A DNA stretch of 9,232 nt from assembly GCA_029863355.1 (NCBI GenBank), contig JAOTVO010000088.1, positions 1 through 9,232 on the forward strand, given 5' to 3'. This DNA is from Candidatus Krumholzibacteriia bacterium. Lineage in GTDB: Bacteria > Krumholzibacteriota > Krumholzibacteria > WVZY01 > JAKEHA01. Positions 4,781 through 9,232 of the stretch are shown here, in pieces (within the stretch, counting starts at the first letter, position 1; each line of letters starts with the position of its first letter). A model generated the notes under the pieces. That model had not been told where the DNA came from and did not search any database. It worked only from the letters and a program-made list of their open reading frames with translations. The position numbers and the translations under genes are program-made.

Positions 4781-6394
4781 TTACTTCAAGAGGACCATGC
4801 GGCGCGTCTGCGTGAAGGCGCCCGCCTCGAGGCGGCAGAAGTAGACGCCCGAGGAGACGGTGCGGCCGGCTTCGTCGCGGCCGTCCCACACCGCTTGGTA
4901 GCGGCCGGCGGGCTGGGCGTGGTCGACGAGCGTGCGCACGCGGCGTCCGGAGACATCGAAGACGACCAGCCTGACCCCCGCGTCGCGCCCGACCTCGTAC
5001 GAGATCAGCGTCGTGGGGTTGAACGGGTTGGGCACGTTCTGTTCGAGATGGCTCCTGTACGCGAGGCCACTGTCTGCGCCGGTGACCAGGTCGGCGGGCT
5101 CGAGCGTGACGGTGCGCACGTCCTGGTAGTTGTTGCCGCAGTTGTCGGTCCAGCTGATCGTGAGCTCGACGTCGAACGGACCGCCCGGCGGCCACGCGGA
5201 GATGTCGAGCGTGTAGCTGTCCGCTCCGAAGGACGCCGCGCTCGCGGCCAGGTCGCCGTACGCGCACGCGCCGTCGATGACGAACAGCCAGGGCGGGCCG
5301 TCGGTGATCGCGGCGGTGACGCCGAACGCGGTGGATGGGCCCGTGTTGGTCACTTCGATCTGGAGCTCCCACGTCGAGACCGTCTGCGACACCGTGGCCG
5401 TGTCGGAGTCGACGACCGCGGCCAGGGCCGGCGTGCAGGCGACGTCCAGCGACCAGCCGATGTCCTCCATTAAATAGAGCGCCAGAGACACGTCATGGTT
5501 GGGGCCCGTGTAGGACGGTTCCATCGCTTCGTTGGGCGAGACGGCCGTGCTCCAGTGCGAGACCGAGGAGCCACCCTGGTACGGGTTGGGCGCGTGCACG
5601 CGCATCAGGCCGCTGTTCAAGCCCGCGGTAACGGGCACGTTGGGGTGCTCGGCCGTCACGCTCGCCCCGTTCCACACCAGGTTGGGGTCGGAGATGTTGG
5701 CCGCGGCGCGCTGCGCGTCGGTCATCGCCGGGTAGCTGCTGGGCGAAGCACCGATGCGCTGGAGGTTGAGCATGTAGGTGTCGTTGAAGCCGTTGAACTT
5801 CACCCCTGACTGGTTGACGAAGGTCTGGAAGCCCAGGCCGTGCCCGATCTCGTGCAAGACCACGGTGACGAAGTCGATGTCCAAGCCCGGGGGGCTGGCA
5901 TCCAGGCCGTAGTACCAGCTGCGCCCGCCCAGACACCCCGCGCTCCCGTTGAGGTTGCTGTTGAACTGCGCGCTGAGGTCCGGGTTGCCGGAGAGGTCGC
6001 TTCCTGCCAGGGAGTTGGCGAGCGCCTGCGAGTACCACGTGTTTGCTACCGGTGCACCCGAGAAGTCGCGGTGCACGGTGGTGGCGCCGGCCGAGCCGAG
6101 CACGGCGGAGGTGGGCGCGCAGAAGAGCGGATTCATCTGCGCGTTCACGACGATGGTCACGCCGCTGTTGAGCAGCTGCCCCCAGATATCGGCCGCGTAC
6201 TGGAAGGCGATGAGGCGCTGCTGGCCGAGCGTGGTGCCGGTGTTCCCGCCCACCGGCGCGACGGGGGTCGGATCGTTGAAGCCTTCGCCGGCGCCGTCGA
6301 GGTTGACGACTGTGATCGTGGCCGTGGCGTGCGCGCCGCTCGCGAAAGCGACGAGCACGATGGCCAGTCCGGCCAGGAGGTGGCGCGCGCTCAT
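4781..6394 (-). CDS. Secreted zinc metalloprotease with leishmanolysin-like ligand spacing and FlgD-Ig C-terminal domain
   Basis: 537 residues from ATG 6394. The frame is open further upstream, but this start has AGGAGGTG 5 bases before it and begins a signal peptide (1-23, ending SGAHA). The zinc site HEIGHGLGF has H181, E182 and H185; the usual third metzincin His position is Thr191. Instead SHWS with H280 is followed 11 residues later by M291 in NEAMEP, the same His-to-Met-turn spacing as leishmanolysin (M8), so H280 is the probable third ligand. MEDIGWSL (309-316) closes the catalytic domain. Residues about 325-435 look like an Ig/DUF11-type beta domain (ELQIEVTNTGPSTAFGV). Residues about 445-537 carry NVPNPFNPTT (453-462) and a FlgD-Ig fold ending in RRMVLLK, a domain often linked to export or surface retention in FCB-type bacteria. 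No long propeptide is evident. It overlaps the upstream small secreted protein by ATGA and is followed by a strong terminator. Substrate unknown. Confidence 0.88.
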   Translation of the reverse strand: MSARHLLAGLAIVLVAFASGAHATATITVVNLDGAGEGFNDPTPVAPVGGNTGTTLGQQRLIAFQYAADIWGQLLNSGVTIVVNAQMNPLFCAPTSAVLGSAGATTVHRDFSGAPVANTWYSQALANSLAGSDLSGNPDLSAQFNSNLNGSAGCLGGRSWYYGLDASPPGLDIDFVTVVLHEIGHGLGFQTFVNQSGVKFNGFNDTYMLNLQRIGASPSSYPAMTDAQRAAANISDPNLVWNGASVTAEHPNVPVTAGLNSGLMRVHAPNPYQGGSSVSHWSTAVSPNEAMEPSYTGPNHDVSLALYLMEDIGWSLDVACTPALAAVVDSDTATVSQTVSTWELQIEVTNTGPSTAFGVTAAITDGPPWLFVIDGACAYGDLAASAASFGADSYTLDISAWPPGGPFDVELTISWTDNCGNNYQDVRTVTLEPADLVTGADSGLAYRSHLEQNVPNPFNPTTLISYEVGRDAGVRLVVFDVSGRRVRTLVDHAQPAGRYQAVWDGRDEAGRTVSSGVYFCRLEAGAFTQTRRMVLLK

Positions 6395-6828
6395 GGCTGC
6401 ACCTCCTCGCTGGAAGCGCCCGCTGTCGCGGCGCATCGCTCCCCTTCGGCGTGCGCGTGGGGCTCTCCGGAGTGGCACGTGGCCGAGAGCCCGCCTTCGC
6501 CGTCCACCACGGCGACGTGGGTGCTGTGGAAGCGCCCGCGCAGGTCCACCATGACGCCGCCACCGGGCACGGGGCTCGGCGTCTCGACGAGACCCTCGGC
6601 GGAGGTGCTCAACGCATCCAGCATCTCCTTGTCCAACGCGACAGGCACCGTGCCGTCGCGCGGCTCGACAAACTCCCCGGTCGCGGGGTCGATGTGCACG
6701 ACCATGCCGCTCGCGGCCGGCCCGCGCGGCTCGCCGGCGGCAGAGTGGCCGGCGGGGGCGTGGGACTGCAGACCCCAGGCCGCCACGGCCGCGATCGCTG
6801 AGAATATCCACACTCGCTTGCGTTTCAT
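6391..6828 (-). CDS. Small secreted protein of unknown function, coupled to the metalloprotease
   Basis: 145 residues. ATG 6828 is preferred over an in-frame GTG at 6855 because it has GGTGAGGT just upstream and begins directly at the signal peptide (KRKR at 2-5, hydrophobic 7-20). The mature part holds GMVVHIDPATGEF (41-53), then a segment GGGVMVDLRGRFHSTHVAVVD (89-109) that looks like one beta hairpin. It ends in a Cys/His cluster: C118, H119, H124, H126 and C132. I recall similar small exported proteins ('VDL.GRF...' then 'DADG') next to secreted proteases in other genomes, but I know no assigned function. The stop overlaps the protease start as ATGA, implying coupled synthesis in similar amounts. 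It could be an inhibitor, a folding or zinc-delivery partner, or a subunit; none of these is shown by the sequence. Confidence 0.75.
   Translation of the reverse strand: MKRKRVWIFSAIAAVAAWGLQSHAPAGHSAAGEPRGPAASGMVVHIDPATGEFVEPRDGTVPVALDKEMLDALSTSAEGLVETPSPVPGGGVMVDLRGRFHSTHVAVVDGEGGLSATCHSGEPHAHAEGERCAATAGASSEEVQP
6400..6407 (-). promoter_or_regulatory. Shine-Dalgarno site AGGAGGTG for the metalloprotease
   Basis: A near-perfect anti-16S match 5 bases before ATG 6394, lying inside the end of the upstream gene. It decides the protease start, because the open frame continues far upstream to 6811. Confidence 0.85.
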
Positions 6829-6901
6829 GATGACCTCACCGTCGTTGCGTTTCACCGCTGTCCATCCCGTGCCGGCCCGGAAGTGACCGGTAGCTCGGCG
6901 T

Positions 6902-6931
6902 AAGATACTGATTACGCGATTCCCGTGCCAA
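6902..6931 (-). promoter_or_regulatory. Candidate sigma-70-type promoter for the secreted protein/protease operon
   Basis: On the minus strand TTGGCA (6931-6926, 5 of 6 to consensus) is followed after 18 bases by TATCTT (6907-6902, 4 of 6). Transcription would begin near 6895, leaving a leader of about 65 bases before ATG 6828. The local A/T richness in an otherwise GC-rich gap supports it; no experimental support. Confidence 0.45.
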
Positions 6932-7004
6932 CAGAATCCGCGCCCAGTGCGGCTCCGTCGTGGCGCAGCGCTTCGCGTCGCTCCCCGGGCGGTGCGTTTC
7001 GAGA

Positions 7005-7033
7005 TTGAAGGTGCGAGCGGAAAACGTTACAAC
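7005..7033 (+). promoter_or_regulatory. Candidate promoter for the glycosyltransferase, implying a leaderless mRNA
   Basis: TTGAAG (7005-7010) and TACAAC (7028-7033) are separated by exactly 17 bases, each 4 of 6 to the sigma-70 consensus. The expected start point falls at about 7040-7041, on or next to the ATG at 7041. That start lacks a usable ribosome site (AGGA at 7036-7039 is only one base away), which fits a leaderless transcript. Confidence 0.35.
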
Positions 7034-7040
7034 ACAGGAC

Positions 7041-8588
7041 ATGACCGACCCCTCGCCACCCTCCGCCGCGCCGCCGCCCCTTGCATGGCCCGCGATCGCG
7101 GTGCTTGCCGCTGCGCACTTCCTCGTCCACGTGCTCACCAACGGCAACTACGGCATGTTTCGCGACGAGTTCTACTACCTCGCGTGTACCGACCACCTGG
7201 CCTGGGGCTACGTCGACCACCCGCCGTTCTCCATCGCCGCGCTCGCGCTGTGGCGCGCACTCTTCGGGGATTCGGTGGGCGCCATCCGCGTCCTGCCCGC
7301 ACTCCTGGGCGTCGCCCAGATCGCACTCACCGCGCTCATCGCGCGCGAGCTGGGCGGGCGCCGCATGGCGCAGACCCTGGCCGCCCTGGCCGCGGCGGTG
7401 GCTCCGACGTGGCTGGCCATCACCGGCTTCTACTCGATGAACGCCTTCGAGCCGGTGGTGTGGACGGGCGCGCTCCTGGTGTTCGCGCGCATCCTGCGCG
7501 GGGGCGACCCTCGGTTGTGGCTGGCGCTGGGCGTCATCCTGGGCGTGGGTCTCCTCAACAAGATCAGCGTGCTCGTGCTGGGCATGGGCATCGCGGTGGG
7601 GGTAATCATCAGCCCCGCGCGCTACCAGCTCCGCCTCGTCCACCCCTGGGTGGGCGCGGCGATCGCGCTGGTGCTCTTCGTGCCGCACGTGGTCTGGCAA
7701 ATCGCCAACGACTGGCCGACGCGCGAGTTCATCGCCAACGCGCAGCGCTACAAGATCGCCGCTATGTCGCCGGCCGCCTTCTTCGGCGAGCAGATCCTCA
7801 TGATTCACCCGGTATCGCTGCCCCTCTGGCTATCGGGCTTGTGGTTCTTGATGTATACGCGGCGCATGAAGATCTTTCGGCCCCTCGGTGTCGTCTACCT
7901 GGTCGCGTTCGCCCTTTTCGTCATGCAGCGCAGCAAGCCCTACTACCTCACCGCCGCCTACGCGCCGCTCCTCGCGGCGGGCGCGTGCGCGGCGGAGGCG
8001 GTGGCGCGCCGCCGGCTGGGGCGCTGGCTGACCGTCGCCTACGGCGTCACCCTGGCCGCGGGCGGGGCGATGATCGCGCCGCTCGCCGTCCCCATTCTCC
8101 CGGTGGATGCGCTCATCCGCCACCAGGCGCGTATCGGCATCGGTCCCCAGCCCGAAGAGAACAACGTGGTGGGTGAGCTCCCGCAGTTCTACGCGGACCG
8201 CTTCGGGTGGGAAGAGATGACGGCCGAGGTGGCGCGCGTCTACCACGCGCTGGCGCCGGAGGAGCGCGAGCGGTGCGCGATCGTGTGCGGCAACTACGGC
8301 GAGGCGGGCGCGATCACGTACTACGGGCGCAAGCTGGGCCTCCCGCCGGCGGTGAGCCAGCACAACAGCTACTATCTGTGGGGACCGGGCGAGGGGCCGA
8401 TCGACGTGGTGATCGCCGTGGGCATCGGCGAAGACGATCTGCGCAACGTGTTCGCTTCGGTGGAGGCGGCGGGCCACGTCGAAACGCGCTACTCGATGCC
8501 CTACGAATCGAACCTCACCGTGTGGATCGCGCGCGGCCTAACCGTCCCCTTCGACGAGGCCTGGCGCTCCGGCAAGCACTATATCTGA
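7041..8588 (+). CDS. Family 39-type membrane glycosyltransferase (PMT_2/ArnT-like)
   Basis: 515 residues from ATG 7041. An in-frame GTG at 6960 would add 27 residues of polar, Arg-containing sequence unlike the family, so it is not used. After helix 1 (about 14-33) comes the first periplasmic loop, with YGMFRDEFYYLA (37-48; D42/E43 is the probable catalytic acidic pair) and GYVDHPP (56-62), hallmarks of GT39/PMT_2 (PF13231) enzymes. About ten hydrophobic segments follow to residue 354. They include MQRSKPYYLTAAYAPLLAAG (295-314), the KxYY motif that in this class lies in a lipid-carrier-binding loop. The last ~155 residues are soluble, with NYGEAGAITYYG (418-429) and QHNSYYLWGPG (440-450), typical of a large uncharacterised bacterial subgroup. 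Such enzymes move a sugar from a polyprenyl-phosphate donor to a lipid or protein outside the cytoplasm; the acceptor here is unknown. It stands alone, divergent from the protease operon, so no pathway partner is visible. Confidence 0.9.
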   Translation: MTDPSPPSAAPPPLAWPAIAVLAAAHFLVHVLTNGNYGMFRDEFYYLACTDHLAWGYVDHPPFSIAALALWRALFGDSVGAIRVLPALLGVAQIALTALIARELGGRRMAQTLAALAAAVAPTWLAITGFYSMNAFEPVVWTGALLVFARILRGGDPRLWLALGVILGVGLLNKISVLVLGMGIAVGVIISPARYQLRLVHPWVGAAIALVLFVPHVVWQIANDWPTREFIANAQRYKIAAMSPAAFFGEQILMIHPVSLPLWLSGLWFLMYTRRMKIFRPLGVVYLVAFALFVMQRSKPYYLTAAYAPLLAAGACAAEAVARRRLGRWLTVAYGVTLAAGGAMIAPLAVPILPVDALIRHQARIGIGPQPEENNVVGELPQFYADRFGWEEMTAEVARVYHALAPEERERCAIVCGNYGEAGAITYYGRKLGLPPAVSQHNSYYLWGPGEGPIDVVIAVGIGEDDLRNVFASVEAAGHVETRYSMPYESNLTVWIARGLTVPFDEAWRSGKHYI

Positions 8589-8608
8589 GGCGCGCTAGAC
8601 GACGCGCC
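8589..8608. repeat. Short inverted repeat between two convergent genes
   Basis: GGCGCG (8589-8594) and CGCGCC (8603-8608) form a 6-bp arm pair around an 8-base loop, overlapping the last codons of the minus-strand gene. There is no T-run on either side. It could serve as a weak shared stop for converging transcription, but it may be chance in GC-rich DNA. Confidence 0.3.
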
Positions 8609-9232
8609 GCAGGGTGAGGCGCGTCTTTCGCGTCTCGCCGCCGCGAACGTATTCCACTTCGTACACCGTTCCCGCTTCGGCGCGCAGCATGCGGCGGATC
8701 GTCTCCAGGCCGGCGTCGGCGAGGCGCCGCCCGCCCACCGAGAGGATCACGTTGCCCACCGCCAGGCCCGCCTCGGCGGCGGGCGCTCCCGCAATCACGT
8801 CGACGACGCGCACCAGGGAGCGGTCGGCGATGTCGGCGACCAGGAACATGCCGCTCTTGTCGAAGTCGAGGCGCTCGGCGTCGAAGTCGGCGGGCCAGAG
8901 CAGGATGCGTCCGCGGGGATAGTCGAAGGCAACGCGGTAGCGCTGCAGCACGGCGGACCCGATGATCCCCGAGCAGTAGTCCGTGGAGATGAGGCCGGAC
9001 GTCGCCTGCGAGAAGCTCAGATAGGTATCATCGATGGTCACGCCGGCCAGCGTGAGACTGCGGACGCGGCCGACGTGGGCGGTGGCTCTGCCGCCGATGC
9101 CGCCGCCGACGGTGGCGTGAACGGTCGGCGCGCTGCGCGCGATGAGGTCGTTCTCGTCGACAAAGGGCGTGTGCATGATCCCCGTCCCGCGCAGGCCGGT
9201 GTCCACGAGGAACTCGCCGGCGACCGACTCGC
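8595..9232 (-). CDS. Retropepsin-like aspartyl protease with C-terminal PDZ domain (5' end missing)
   Basis: The last 211 residues are visible; the start lies right of the window. The first visible residues read GEFLVDTGLRGTG, the active-site Asp-Thr-Gly motif of retropepsin-like proteases (D codon at 9203-9201). The frame is open through the edge, so the GTG at 9206 inside this motif is not the true start. Further on, CSGIIGSAVLQRYRVAFDYPRGRILL is the second family signature: an Ile-Ile-Gly turn followed by the 'conversion to a DYPRGR strand' typical of bacterial aspartyl_protease/PDZ proteins. The final ~90 residues form a PDZ domain, including VVDVIAGAPAAEAGLAVGNVILSVGGRRL and ending LTLRRVV. 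These proteins are usually exported, with an additional protease-fold domain upstream. Only one DTG is visible, as expected for a half-site enzyme that either dimerises or pairs with a missing N-terminal copy. Ends 6 bases from the convergent glycosyltransferase gene. Confidence 0.87.
   Translation of the reverse strand, partial: ESVAGEFLVDTGLRGTGIMHTPFVDENDLIARSAPTVHATVGGGIGGRATAHVGRVRSLTLAGVTIDDTYLSFSQATSGLISTDYCSGIIGSAVLQRYRVAFDYPRGRILLWPADFDAERLDFDKSGMFLVADIADRSLVRVVDVIAGAPAAEAGLAVGNVILSVGGRRLADAGLETIRRMLRAEAGTVYEVEYVRGGETRKTRLTLRRVV

Noticed and set aside
6395..6811. Upstream extension of the metalloprotease frame
   Set aside because: Arg-rich and out of frame with the well-supported small secreted protein; ATG 6394 has a strong ribosome site and a signal peptide.
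5840..6886. Plus-strand open frame opposite the metalloprotease operon
   Set aside because: Antisense to the zinc-site region and the small secreted protein, with no domain signature; shadow frame.
1..9232. CRISPR array, tRNA, rRNA or insertion sequence
   Set aside because: No regularly spaced direct repeats, cloverleaf-like stretch, rRNA segment or transposase was seen on either strand.

Overview
The window is GC-rich (roughly 65-70% in sampled stretches) bacterial DNA. It is densely coded, with short gaps and TGA, TAA and TAG stops all in use. Two features point to a Gram-negative, diderm organism, probably an uncultured lineage near the FCB group (an Eisenbacteria or Krumholzibacteriota-like lineage would fit): a PgaA-like outer-membrane porin with a cleavable signal, and a secreted protease ending in a FlgD-Ig/'NPFNPTT' C-terminal domain. 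This placement is an inference from domain style only.

Left part, plus strand (1-3190): the end of a PgaC-type family 2 glycosyltransferase, then a PgaA-like TPR plus beta-barrel export porin that overlaps it by one base, then a membrane-anchored CE4 polysaccharide N-deacetylase (PgaB/IcaB type) 9 bases further on. Together these form a compact operon for making, trimming and exporting a poly-beta-1,6-N-acetylglucosamine (PNAG)-like exopolysaccharide. The order is C-A-B rather than the enterobacterial A-B-C-D. The porin and deacetylase are much shorter than their E. coli counterparts, and no pgaD lies downstream.

Middle, minus strand (4546 down to 3193): three closely packed genes, for a YCII-related protein, a two-helix small membrane protein and a lipoprotein. 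The first two are clearly out of keeping with the surroundings in base composition (about 49% and 40% GC by hand count) and look acquired. The lipoprotein is in native composition, and its ribosome binding site overlaps the stop codon of the membrane-protein gene.

Second minus-strand unit (6828 down to 4781): a small secreted protein of unknown function, coupled by an ATGA overlap to a secreted zinc metalloprotease with leishmanolysin-like ligand spacing. A good promoter candidate precedes the pair and a perfect 12-bp-stem intrinsic terminator follows it.

Right end: a divergently transcribed family 39-type glycosyltransferase (7041-8588, plus strand) faces the 3' end of a retropepsin-like/PDZ protein on the minus strand, which is cut by the window edge. 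The most interesting items are the minimal PNAG-like operon, the low-GC two-gene island, and the secreted protein/metalloprotease pair. Nothing here can be claimed from sequence alone as a wholly new system.
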